A stretch of DNA of 64,000 nucleotides, from NCBI GenBank assembly GCA_022448945.1, contig JAKVCV010000002.1, positions 1 to 64,000 of the forward strand, in the 5' to 3' direction. Source of the stretch: Saprospiraceae bacterium (GTDB lineage: Bacteria > Bacteroidota > Bacteroidia > Chitinophagales > Saprospiraceae). The first letter of the stretch is position 1, and each line of letters starts with the position of its first letter. Made by a program: the position numbers and the translations under genes. The notes under the pieces are model-generated. The model searched no databases and was not told the origin of the DNA. It saw nothing but the letters and a program-made list of their open reading frames with translations. Positions 49,324 to 58,564 of the stretch are shown piece by piece.

Positions 49324-50967
49324 ATGTCAATTCCTAAGGAACCAAGACAGCTGATGATTAACCTAATGTATCTCGTTTTGACCGCGATGCTGGCGTTGAA
49401 TGTATCAGCTGAAATTATAAATGCGTTTTTTATGCTTGATGCGGGTATAAAAAGAAACAATAAAATTGTAGAGCATGGTATTCATACAGTTATTGATGGT
49501 ATGGAAGAAACAGCCAATACTAAAATTCAATATAAACCCTTGGTAGAAAAAGCTAAAGAAGCTACTAAGATTACTGAAAGCTTTATTGAATATATTGATC
49601 AGATGCGGGAACGTATGGTCGAGGAGTCCGGAGGTAAATATACAGCCGAAGATGCAAAAGCTCAAGGCCACCCAGAATTAGAAGGAAAACCTTTGGGTAA
49701 AAAAGACAAAGATACTCCACAGCGGATCTTTGTTTCCGGGGACTATGGTCAGGAAAAAAAGACGCCTGAAGGGCCTGTTTTAGAACAGAAAATTCTCGAC
49801 CTAAAACAAGAATATCTTGACTTTGTAGCTTCTTTATGGGACAATGGAGGTATACCAGGTACTATCTTTGCAAAAGATTCACTAAAAGAAGACAAATTAA
49901 GGATGCTCGAAGAAGAATTGACATTAACCAGTTCTGAAAATTATTCACCAGAACATCATGATGACAAAACCTGGGCAGCTTATACATTTGGTCATATGCC
50001 CGTTGCGGCTATATATCCAATGTTACGGAAGTTTCAGAATGATGCTAATACTTCAGAAGCTGCGGTTGTAAACTTCCTTGCAGAACAAATGGGGAAACTC
50101 GAATTAAACTATGATAAATTTGCAGTATTCTCACAGTCTCCAAAACCTTACATTCTTGAAGGAGAGCAGTTTGAAACAGAAATAGCTCTAGGAGCATTTT
50201 CTTCACAAGCTGATTTTAAAGTTTTTGTAGGGGGGCGTGAACTTAAGATTGAAGAAGGTAAAGCTAAATACACGACAAGACCTAGTGGTATTGGAGAGAA
50301 AAAATATGTTGCAAGAATTGAAGTTGTTAATCCCCTAACAGGTGATGTAATGAAAATGGAAGAGACTTTCCATTATGAAGTTGGTGCAGCATCAGTAAAT
50401 GTTTCAGCTGATAAAATGAATGTATTTTATATTGGTGTAGACAACCCGGTAACTGTTGCTGCTGCAGGAATACCTACTTCAGCACAGAGCGTTACTATTT
50501 CTGGATCTGGAGGAAAATTACAAAAGCAATCATCCAGTAAGTTTGTTGTCACCGCTACAAAACAAGGTTCTACAACAATAACAGTAACTGATACTAAGAA
50601 GAATAAAAAATATACTAAAGAGTTTCGTGTAAAACGTATACCTGATCCACAAGCTCAATTGGGTGGAAAAACAGATGGAATCATGAAATCTGGAACCTTT
50701 AAAGCTCAATTAGGGTTATTGGCAATTCTGAAAGGTTTTGATTTTGATGCCAAATGTAGAATACAATCATATACTATGTATTATACCCCAAAACGTCAAG
50801 ACCCTATACCAATAGAAGGTACAGGTGGGCGTTTTACTGGAAAAGTTTTGAAGGCCATACGTTCTGCTAAACCTGGAAGTCAATACACATTTTCTAAGGT
50901 AAAGGCAAGATGCCCAGGAGATTCTGCTGGTAGACTTATTAATGGCTTGGCATTTCAAATCAGATAA
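49324..50967 (+). CDS. gldM: Type IX secretion/gliding motor protein GldM (PorM)
   Basis: The 547-residue protein has a short cytosolic start, one membrane helix (about 10-35; LMYLVLTAMLALNVSAEI in part) and a large periplasmic region. That region starts with a helical part (about 35-220) and continues with beta-rich domains that in known structures reach the GldK/GldN ring. It transmits motor motion from GldL to the outer membrane. Length is normal. A hairpin terminator follows it, before gldN. Confidence 0.95.
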   Translation: MSIPKEPRQLMINLMYLVLTAMLALNVSAEIINAFFMLDAGIKRNNKIVEHGIHTVIDGMEETANTKIQYKPLVEKAKEATKITESFIEYIDQMRERMVEESGGKYTAEDAKAQGHPELEGKPLGKKDKDTPQRIFVSGDYGQEKKTPEGPVLEQKILDLKQEYLDFVASLWDNGGIPGTIFAKDSLKEDKLRMLEEELTLTSSENYSPEHHDDKTWAAYTFGHMPVAAIYPMLRKFQNDANTSEAAVVNFLAEQMGKLELNYDKFAVFSQSPKPYILEGEQFETEIALGAFSSQADFKVFVGGRELKIEEGKAKYTTRPSGIGEKKYVARIEVVNPLTGDVMKMEETFHYEVGAASVNVSADKMNVFYIGVDNPVTVAAAGIPTSAQSVTISGSGGKLQKQSSSKFVVTATKQGSTTITVTDTKKNKKYTKEFRVKRIPDPQAQLGGKTDGIMKSGTFKAQLGLLAILKGFDFDAKCRIQSYTMYYTPKRQDPIPIEGTGGRFTGKVLKAIRSAKPGSQYTFSKVKARCPGDSAGRLINGLAFQIR

Positions 50968-51002
50968 AATATTACATATTTTATCTTAGTTATAAAATAT
51001 AG

Positions 51003-51046
51003 GTTGGTTGTTTTGCGTTATAAAATCGTGAACAACCAACTTTTTT
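51003..51046 (+). terminator. Hairpin terminator between gldM and gldN
   Basis: GTTGGTTGTT pairs exactly with AACAACCAAC across an 18-nt loop, followed by TTTTTT. It starts about 35 bp after the gldM stop. The loop is longer than usual, so partial read-through is possible. Confidence 0.75.
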
Positions 51047-51085
51047 GAATTCTATTATTTGCTAATATTCAAAATAAATACACTG

Positions 51086-51976
51086 ATGAATGTGAATCTT
51101 AAATTTTACCGACTCTTCTTTATAGGATTAGTTTTTACTATAGGAACTTTTTCTGTACAGGCACAGCCTGAAACCGAAGAAAACACTAATGTCACAGAGT
51201 CAGGAAATAGTCCCGATGTTCGACCTAGAGATAATTTTTATGATCGTTATCTTTATGCAGAGAAAAAAGTTATTGCTTATGATTTTATACATGAAAAAGA
51301 TGTTTTCTGGGAAAGAAGAATTTGGAGATTGATAGATATTCGTGAAAAGATGAATCATCGTTTTAAAAATGAACATGAAGGAGAAACATTTATCGAAATT
51401 ATTTTAGAACATGCCAAAGCCGGAGATATTACGCTTTATATGGCTTCAGATGATAAATTTTCTGAAAGTTATACGCAGGAAGAAATGGCAAGTATAGGTA
51501 GTTCAGTAGATACAATTATTACCTTTGATCCTGAAACTTTTGAAGAAATTGTTCAGGTTGTTGTAAACGATTTAAATCCTCAGGATATTAAAAGATATCG
51601 TATTAAAGAGGTATATTTCTTTGATGAGGAAAAGTCTGAAATGGATGTTAGGATTTTGGGGATTGCCCCTATTATTGACCGCTTGGATGAAAATGGAAAT
51701 TTTTTGAATTCCGGTCCAATGTTTTGGGCATATTATCCAGAATTACGGGAAGTATTGGCTCGTCACGAATCCTTTAACACACAGAATGATGCCTCTAGGT
51801 TGAGTTGGGAAGATGTTTTTGAAGCAAGATTCTTTTCAAGTTATGTAATAAAAGAGTCGAATGTTTATGATAGGAGGATAAAAGATTATAAGGAAAACCC
51901 AATGGATATGTTGTTAGAATCTGATAAATTAAAAAATCAAATTTTTCATTTTGAACATGATCTATGGTCGTACTAG
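51086..51976 (+). CDS. gldN: Type IX secretion/gliding ring protein GldN (PorN), copy 1
   Basis: From this ATG the protein has 296 residues with a signal peptide (cleavage after SVQAQ). The GldN core follows: DNFYDRYLYAEKKVIAYDF, EKDVFWERRIWRLIDIREK and VYFFDEEKSEMDVRILG. GldN binds GldK to form the periplasmic ring. A TTG nine codons upstream is open, but the ATG gives a normal signal peptide. Terminators lie on both sides of the gene. Confidence 0.94.
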   Translation: MNVNLKFYRLFFIGLVFTIGTFSVQAQPETEENTNVTESGNSPDVRPRDNFYDRYLYAEKKVIAYDFIHEKDVFWERRIWRLIDIREKMNHRFKNEHEGETFIEIILEHAKAGDITLYMASDDKFSESYTQEEMASIGSSVDTIITFDPETFEEIVQVVVNDLNPQDIKRYRIKEVYFFDEEKSEMDVRILGIAPIIDRLDENGNFLNSGPMFWAYYPELREVLARHESFNTQNDASRLSWEDVFEARFFSSYVIKESNVYDRRIKDYKENPMDMLLESDKLKNQIFHFEHDLWSY

Positions 51977-51994
51977 TAGACATAAATTTTAAAT

Positions 51995-52032
51995 AAATCG
52001 CCAATCTGGAAACAGGTTGGCGATTTTTTTTT
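51995..52032 (+). terminator. Intrinsic terminator between the two gldN copies
   Basis: AATCGCCAATCTG pairs with CAGGTTGGCGATT (one G-T or mismatch) around a GAAA-like loop, followed by a long T-run. This strong terminator starts 19 bp after the first gldN stop. Confidence 0.9.
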
Positions 52033-52222
52033 AGATAGAGCTGTTTGTTTTTATCATCTTAGTTGTAATAATACTCATGTGATTTTTAAGAAATTAAAAT
52101 TCATTATAAACTTCAAAAATCGTGTAACCTTCTAGACTTTCTGCATTATGTTATTAAGTATTTGATTTAAAATCAATTGTCAAATTAATTTTAAATTTTA
52201 TTAACCAAAATAATATTACATA

Positions 52223-53080
52223 ATGAACTTAATAAAAATAATAACTATTTTTTGTTGCATTTTTTTTATGATCTTTTCATTATCAGGTCAAGGTCGAAAT
52301 ATTAAAGAATCTGTAGGTGTTGATAAAGAACCTCCCCGCGATAATTTTTATGATCGCTATTTACATACAGAAAAGAGGGTGTTGCGGTATGATTTTATTC
52401 ATGAAAAGGATGTTTTTTGGGAAAAACGCACATCTAGATTAATTGATGTACGCGAAAAACAGAATCATATTTTTGTTAACGAGATTAAACCTTTTATTAC
52501 GGTTTTGTTAGATGCTACTAAAAACGGAGATATTTCTTTGTATCATGTTATAGATGATAAGTTTTCTCAAGTTCTAACTGTAGATGAAATAAATGCTATA
52601 ATCAATACTATTGATACAGTTTGTGTTTATGATCCGGAAAGTTTCAAAGAAATATGCCAGCCTGTTGTAAATGAATTTAATCCTGAAGATATTAAAAAGT
52701 ATCGAATCAAAGAAGTTTATTTTTTTGATGAAGAAACATCAAAAATGGATGTTAGGATTTTAGGTATAGCACCTATAATAGATAGATATGATGATGATGG
52801 AAACTATTTAAATTCCGGACCTATGTTTTGGGTTTATTATCCCAAAATTAGAGAATCTTTAGCTCGTGAGGAGGTTTTTAATCTGAATAATGATGCTATT
52901 CGTTTCACCTGGGAAGATATATTTGAAGCACGTCTATTTTCAAGTTATATTACTAAAGAATCCAATGTTTTTGATCGCAGATTAAAAGATTATATATCCA
53001 GTCCTATGGCAATACTTTTAGAATCAGATAAAATAAAACAGCAGATTTTTAATTTCGAACACGACCTTTGGTCGTATTAG
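52223..53080 (+). CDS. GldN paralogue (second copy, GldO-like)
   Basis: The 285-residue protein has a signal peptide (cleavage after LSGQ) and is closely similar to the preceding gldN throughout: DNFYDRYLHTEKRV, EKDVFWEKRTSRLIDVREK, VYFFDEETSKMDVRILG and the shared end FEHDLWSY. By eye well over half of the mature residues match. Flavobacterium johnsoniae also has a partly redundant gldN/gldO pair. A strong terminator and about 190 bp separate the copies, so this one probably has its own promoter. Both copies look intact. Confidence 0.9.
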   Translation: MNLIKIITIFCCIFFMIFSLSGQGRNIKESVGVDKEPPRDNFYDRYLHTEKRVLRYDFIHEKDVFWEKRTSRLIDVREKQNHIFVNEIKPFITVLLDATKNGDISLYHVIDDKFSQVLTVDEINAIINTIDTVCVYDPESFKEICQPVVNEFNPEDIKKYRIKEVYFFDEETSKMDVRILGIAPIIDRYDDDGNYLNSGPMFWVYYPKIRESLAREEVFNLNNDAIRFTWEDIFEARLFSSYITKESNVFDRRLKDYISSPMAILLESDKIKQQIFNFEHDLWSY

Positions 53081-53299
53081 CCTTCCCTTTTTAATACATG
53101 TATTTGTTTCATTAAATAATAATATATTTATTCTGGCTTTTATATTGATATCATAGGTAGTAAAATTTAGTATAAATAATTACTATAGGATTTAAGTTCA
53201 TCTACTTATTGAAAAACACTTAAATTTTGTATCTTAAGATGTTAAAAACACACCAGGCGTGTCCCACAAAATTCGCATAGTTAACATCTGTAATGTTTT

Positions 53300-56155
53300 A
53301 TGATTATACAATTTGGATTGGAACTCGAAGAACGCACTTTTCCTCAAGTGATCAAAACACCTCAAGAAGTAACATTATCTTGTGGTGTTAATGGTTTGAT
53401 GAATTATCTTGAAAAGCATCTTGGCATTCATTATCTAGAGCGACATGATTATTTGCGCTATGAGCAATACCGTCAAATATTACTAAATTATCTTGAAAGG
53501 AACCCAGATGTCTTTTTTGCCGCATCATTTAAAGCTGATAATATGGCTACATCAATAGCCCTATTAGAACTTCGAGATGAATTATATCTTGGAGGCTGGG
53601 ATTTTAATTTAGACGATAACATGCCTACTCGATTGTGTGTATTAGCAGAACTTGAGCAATTGATTGAACAAACTGTATCGGTAGAACTTTTTGAGGGGTT
53701 TGCTGAGCGTTTTCGAAAGATTATACATTTTGCAGGAATCATACCAATACCACTAAAAAAAATATACTTGAATGAACCTTTGAATTTATTGCCTCCACAT
53801 ATTCAGGAACTTTTTAGAATACTTGAAGATTCAGGAATTGAATTAGAAACAATGGTCTCTTCTGTTATAGAGAAATCCAGTGATCTTCAAGTTTTTCAAA
53901 AGGCATTACTAAAACAAAAATATATCCCACATCAGGTAAAAGCTGATGGATCTTTAATAATTCTTAAAGCGAAAAGAGACACTTTTTTGGCTGAATATCT
54001 TGCAAAATTATTTCAGAAAAATCCTAATTATCATCCTGTTTGCTTAATACCTGATAAAAATAGAGTTTTAGATATTAGTCTTATTGAAGAAGGCTTACCA
54101 AGTATGGGTATTCTTTCCGCATCTTTGGCAAGGCCGACATTACAGATTTTAAAATTGGTCAGTACTTTTTTGTGGAAACCAATAAACCCTTACAAGATCT
54201 TGGAATTTGTTTCTCTTCCCAATACACCAATTCATCCGGTTTTAGCTAGAGGAGTAGCAAAAATAATGGCAGAAAAACCAGGGTTGTTTAGCAACGAGTG
54301 GAACACTATGGTACGGGAATTTTTTGATTATTACGATAATAAAATAGAAGAAAACCCTGAACAAAAATCAGAATTAGAAATTGAACGTGAAGAGGCACAG
54401 CAGCAGTATTTGTTTTGGTTTAATAGAAAACGTTATGATATCAACAAAAGTGTTCCTAAAAAAGAAGTTATTGTCCTTTTTAATTATGTGTTTCGCTGGG
54501 CAAGAAAAGAGTTAGATAAAAATATAAATAACGTAGAACGATTTCAAAAGTTGATAGATAATCCTGCTACTACACATCAACAATCAGTACATTATGAGTC
54601 TTTAAAAGAGGATATGCAAAATGTACAACCTGCTTTAGATTGTTTATGTTCGCAATCAATTAATATTGTGCAGGTCTTAGAAGCATTACCTGAAAATGAT
54701 TTATTTCTTTCAAATCTAAGACTTGAAAGGTTAGTAAGGACAATCAATGAACCTGTAGGAGTACGATTTAGATCAGAAGAATTAGGACATCTTCCATATG
54801 TTTATAAAAGTAGCTCAGTAGTCCGTCCCATTGACCATCTTTTGTGGTGGAACTTTGTAGATGTTGAACAAAAAATTGGTTTTGCAAAATGGTATAATAA
54901 TGAATTAGCTTTTTTGAAAAAACAAAGTGTAAATTGTCAGATGCAAATGCAAAAGAATGAAAGGTTACTTTGGCAACGAATGCAGGCAATATTGAAAACC
55001 CAGAAAAAACTTATTTTGGTAATGCCGAGTTATATAGAGGGTAAAGAACAATTGCCGCACCCACTATGGGGAGACTTATGTGCTGCAATGGGAGAAAAGG
55101 AGTTAAATTCAATTATTGTCAACATTGATACAATGGAAAATATAGATTTTCTTTCTAATTTCTTTGTCCTACCTGAGTTCGAAAAAATCCAATTAGAAAA
55201 TTTAGGGAAACCGCAGCCATACTTTCATATTTCATCAGCAGATAATATTCAAAAAAGAGAAACGGAGTCTTTTAGTAGCCTTGATTCGCTTTTATATTAT
55301 CCATATAAATGGCTATTTAAGTATCAGGCAAAATTTCATAAATCTACAATGCTTAGCGTAACGAAGGATAATAGGCTCAAAGGAAATATTGCACATAGTG
55401 TTTTCGAAAGACTTTTTAATGCAATCAAAATTTCTCAAAAGCATTGGCTTAAGGAAGAAGTACTAGAGTGGGTGGATCAAAATATTACTGAGTTATTTGA
55501 CCGCGAAGGAGCTGTTTTGTTAATGTATGGCCAGGAACCTGAACGTATTGGACTTATACATAAGATTAAATACGCAGCTTGGTCTTTAGTGTCTTCAATA
55601 CAAGCAAATAATTGGGAAATTGAAGCTACTGAATCTAAAATATCTGGAAAAATTGTAGATAAAGAGTTAAAAGGTTTTGTTGACCTGGTACTTACAAGAG
55701 GAAATGAAAAAGCAATTGTTGATCTTAAATGGGGAGGGGCTTCATATCGAAAAGATCAATACAGAAATAAAACTGATCTGCAATTAGTGATTTATTCCAA
55801 ATTTTTGGAAAAAAAAGAAGAATGGGCACATACTGCTTTTTTTATTATAGAGAGCGGGAAATTGATTGCAAGAAATAATCTTGCTTTTAAAGAGGCAGAA
55901 GCAATTTCTCCCGATTTAGATTTTCGTGAAATTCACCAAGAAATTTGGCATAGTTTGGAAAAAACCTATAAGTGGAGAATGGATCAAATTAGTTTAGGAA
56001 AAGTAGAAGTACGTACCGAAGACACACATGAAGAATTAGAAGAACTCATAAGGGAAGAGTTTCTTGATTCAGATGATTTTTGGGATTTATTGGAGATGAA
56101 ATCCGGAAATGCTAAATTTGATGATTATCAGGTGTTGATCAATTTGACCCGATAA
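53300..56155 (+). CDS. AddB-like PD-(D/E)XK nuclease family protein
   Basis: The 951-residue protein ends in a RecB/AddB-type nuclease domain (about 660-900): GNIAHSVFERLF, KGFVDLVLTRGNEKAIVDLKWGG with the Asp and Asp-x-Lys of the PD-(D/E)XK site (VDL and IVDLKW), and YRNKTDLQLVIYSKFL. The N-terminal part has no visible Walker A; the expected place reads TLSCGVNGLMNYLEKH. It is related to AddB of the AddAB recombination nuclease, but no addA lies nearby. A DNA end-processing or repair role is likely. Confidence 0.8.
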   Translation: MIIQFGLELEERTFPQVIKTPQEVTLSCGVNGLMNYLEKHLGIHYLERHDYLRYEQYRQILLNYLERNPDVFFAASFKADNMATSIALLELRDELYLGGWDFNLDDNMPTRLCVLAELEQLIEQTVSVELFEGFAERFRKIIHFAGIIPIPLKKIYLNEPLNLLPPHIQELFRILEDSGIELETMVSSVIEKSSDLQVFQKALLKQKYIPHQVKADGSLIILKAKRDTFLAEYLAKLFQKNPNYHPVCLIPDKNRVLDISLIEEGLPSMGILSASLARPTLQILKLVSTFLWKPINPYKILEFVSLPNTPIHPVLARGVAKIMAEKPGLFSNEWNTMVREFFDYYDNKIEENPEQKSELEIEREEAQQQYLFWFNRKRYDINKSVPKKEVIVLFNYVFRWARKELDKNINNVERFQKLIDNPATTHQQSVHYESLKEDMQNVQPALDCLCSQSINIVQVLEALPENDLFLSNLRLERLVRTINEPVGVRFRSEELGHLPYVYKSSSVVRPIDHLLWWNFVDVEQKIGFAKWYNNELAFLKKQSVNCQMQMQKNERLLWQRMQAILKTQKKLILVMPSYIEGKEQLPHPLWGDLCAAMGEKELNSIIVNIDTMENIDFLSNFFVLPEFEKIQLENLGKPQPYFHISSADNIQKRETESFSSLDSLLYYPYKWLFKYQAKFHKSTMLSVTKDNRLKGNIAHSVFERLFNAIKISQKHWLKEEVLEWVDQNITELFDREGAVLLMYGQEPERIGLIHKIKYAAWSLVSSIQANNWEIEATESKISGKIVDKELKGFVDLVLTRGNEKAIVDLKWGGASYRKDQYRNKTDLQLVIYSKFLEKKEEWAHTAFFIIESGKLIARNNLAFKEAEAISPDLDFREIHQEIWHSLEKTYKWRMDQISLGKVEVRTEDTHEELEELIREEFLDSDDFWDLLEMKSGNAKFDDYQVLINLTR

Positions 56156-56216
56156 TTTCTAAATCTCAATAATAGGTCTATTTATTTTTACCTTATATAT
56201 CTGTTTACTTGTTATT

Positions 56217-56936
56217 ATGCAAGAAAAATATAAAACAAATCAGATTCTCAATATTATTCTAGTTAGTATCTTCACTGTTGGAATTTTGCTTTCAGTAGGA
56301 CAAATGTTGTCGTTAGCGTTTCCTTATTTGGTTCCCCCATTTCCGACTGATATAGATTTTCTTGAATCCAAACAGTGGGTTGTCGAAAAATGGCACTGGT
56401 TAGCGGCATTTTATATTCATATTAGTAGTGCTATTATTACACTGGCAGCAGGATTGACGCAGTTTTCTAAAGCATTTATGAAGAGATTTCCAGTGTGGCA
56501 TAGGAAAATTGGGAAGTTATATGTTTTTGTTGTTCTTTTTGTTGCAGGGCCTTCAGGTTTTGTAATGGCATTTTATGGAAATGGAGGATTGTTAGCACAA
56601 TATGCATTTATTGCACAAGCAATAGCTTGGTGGTGGCTTACTTATATGGCTTATCATAGAATCATTAAAGGAGACCTTAAGGGACATTGTAAATTTATGA
56701 TACGTAGTTATGCAATGACACTTTCAGCAATATCTCTTAGAGCAGCAACCTATATAGTATCGTTGTGGAAATTCAACAATGGTATAACTTGTCCTAACAT
56801 TACTTATTCTCTGATCTGTTATCCTGATTTTTATATCTTAATAGCATGGTTGAGCTGGGTAGTAAATTTGTTAATTGCAGAATTTCTTATATTGATCGGT
56901 ATTGTTAACTATTATCTCCCTGCTAAAAGGGTCTAG
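56217..56936 (+). CDS. DUF2306 membrane protein
   Basis: The 239-residue integral membrane protein has about six hydrophobic helices and the DUF2306 pattern: WHWLAAFYIHISSAIITL, then WHRKIGKLYVF and KGHCKFMIRSYAMTLSAI. Conserved histidines in the helices recall haem-binding membrane proteins, but the family function is not established. It precedes the phosphatase gene by 36 bp on the same strand and may be cotranscribed. Confidence 0.8.
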   Translation: MQEKYKTNQILNIILVSIFTVGILLSVGQMLSLAFPYLVPPFPTDIDFLESKQWVVEKWHWLAAFYIHISSAIITLAAGLTQFSKAFMKRFPVWHRKIGKLYVFVVLFVAGPSGFVMAFYGNGGLLAQYAFIAQAIAWWWLTYMAYHRIIKGDLKGHCKFMIRSYAMTLSAISLRAATYIVSLWKFNNGITCPNITYSLICYPDFYILIAWLSWVVNLLIAEFLILIGIVNYYLPAKRV

Positions 56937-56972
56937 ATGTTTTAAATATTAATAATATAAAAATTATATACA

Positions 56973-57425
56973 ATGAAATTTCTTATGGTCTGTTTAGGTA
57001 ATATTTGTCGTTCCCCATTGGCAGAAGGCATTTTAAAGACAAAAGTAAAAGAAGCAGGATTGGATTGGGAAGTAGATTCTGCTGGCACGAGTTCATACCA
57101 TGTAGGAGACTTACCGGATAGGCGTTCTATTGGAGTTGCACAGTCGCATGGGTTAGATATAACCTATCAAAGGTCCCGGCAGTTTACTTTGCAGGATCTG
57201 GATTATTTTGATGTGGTCTATGTTATGGATACACAAAATTACGAAGATGTATTTCGTGTGTGTCAAAATTCAGATCAGGAAGCTAAAGTCTGCTTAATCA
57301 TGGATATGGCTCCAGAAGGTATGAATGTGAGTGTGCCTGATCCATACTGGGGGAATGATGGATTTGAGCAGGTATATAAAATGTTGGAGAATGCTTGTAA
57401 TGGAATTATAAAAAAATATAAATGA
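56973..57425 (+). CDS. Low-molecular-weight protein-tyrosine phosphatase
   Basis: The 150-residue cytosolic phosphatase has the P-loop CLGNICRSP (nucleophile Cys7, Arg13) at the N terminus and the general-acid Asp123 in VPDPYWG. All catalytic residues are present and the length is normal. It dephosphorylates tyrosine residues on proteins; in several bacteria such enzymes control polysaccharide export, but no tyrosine kinase is seen here. Its stop is 8 bp from that of the convergent fabG. Confidence 0.93.
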   Translation: MKFLMVCLGNICRSPLAEGILKTKVKEAGLDWEVDSAGTSSYHVGDLPDRRSIGVAQSHGLDITYQRSRQFTLQDLDYFDVVYVMDTQNYEDVFRVCQNSDQEAKVCLIMDMAPEGMNVSVPDPYWGNDGFEQVYKMLENACNGIIKKYK

Positions 57426-57433
57426 GATTATTT

Positions 57434-58177
57434 TTAAAACATACCGCCACTACTGTTAAGTGTTTCTCCTGTTATATAGCTTGATAGATCCGAGGCTAAA
57501 AATATGGCTACATTCGCAATCTCTTCACTCAATCCTAAACGTTTTAAAGCAGTTGATTCAATCATTGTATCTTTAATTTTTTCATCAAGGTTTTCTGTCA
57601 TGTCTGTGGCAATAAAACCTGGGGCAATCGCATTGCAACGAATGTTTCTTGAACCTACTTCTTGAGCGATGGATTTGGTAAATCCAATTATTCCTGCTTT
57701 AGATGCAGCATAGTTCGCCTGACCTGCATTACCTTTTAAACCGACAATCGAAGAAATATTAATGATAGAACCACCACGTGCTTTTAGCATTGGTCGCATA
57801 ATGCATTTTGTGAAATTATAGATAGATTTCAAATTGTTGTTCATCACATCATCCCAATTATCTTCAGTCATTCGCATTAATAAATTGTCTCTAGTAATAC
57901 CAGCATTATTAATTAAGATGTCAATAGTTCCAAATTCTTTTAAAACTTCAGAGATAAGTTCCTGAGTTTGTTCAAAAGAACTGGCATCAGAAGAGTAAGC
58001 TTTGATTTTGGTTCCAAAAATTTTACTTTCTTCAATTATTTTTTTTGCATTTTCTAAGGAAGACCTGTAAGTAAAAGCTACATGAGCTCCGTGTTCAGCA
58101 AATTTTTTGACCATAGCTGATCCTATTCCTCTTGAACCACCTGTAATGATGGCGACTTTGTCTTGTAAAAGTTTCAT
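57434..58177 (-). CDS. fabG: 3-oxoacyl-[acyl-carrier-protein] reductase
   Basis: FabG reduces 3-oxoacyl-ACP with NADPH in fatty-acid elongation. The 247-residue short-chain dehydrogenase has TGGSRGIGSA for cofactor binding, NNAGITRDNLL, the catalytic Ser (INISSIVG) and the YxxxK (NYAASKAG), and a FabG-like end (ITGETLNSSGGMF). Length and motifs are typical. It is divergent from lpxD, which also works in acyl-chain metabolism. Confidence 0.93.
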   Translation of the reverse strand: MKLLQDKVAIITGGSRGIGSAMVKKFAEHGAHVAFTYRSSLENAKKIIEESKIFGTKIKAYSSDASSFEQTQELISEVLKEFGTIDILINNAGITRDNLLMRMTEDNWDDVMNNNLKSIYNFTKCIMRPMLKARGGSIINISSIVGLKGNAGQANYAASKAGIIGFTKSIAQEVGSRNIRCNAIAPGFIATDMTENLDEKIKDTMIESTALKRLGLSEEIANVAIFLASDLSSYITGETLNSSGGMF

Positions 58178-58564
58178 AAAAATAAGGTGATTGTTTGGTG
58201 TAAGTTCTTGTAATGCTCGGTTTAAAAAATAGTTTGTCTGGTTTTATATGTTTATTGGTTAAAGTTAAGACAATGTAAAATATTAGGCTAGCAGTAGAAA
58301 ATTAGATACTTTAAAGCTTTCTATAAAGTACAAAGTTAATTTTTTCTTTCTTATTACTAGAGTTTAATTTAATATTAATTGCTTAATAATTTGACTGTTG
58401 TATAATTGAATGATTTAAACATACTATTCTTTTATCTCAATGTTGATTAAATACATGGATTTAGGTTTATATGTACAAGTTATAAATAGATAATCTATTC
58501 TAATCTCTTTTTTTATAACTATGAATTTGTACTAGTTTTATTATCTTTGCAAAAAAACAGTGTT
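58178..58564. other. Divergent fabG-lpxD intergenic region
   Basis: 387-bp AT-rich spacer. A -7 element TATCTTTG lies at 58542-58549, 15 bp before the lpxD ATG, and probably drives lpxD with a very short leader. No gene or repeat is seen. Confidence 0.5.
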
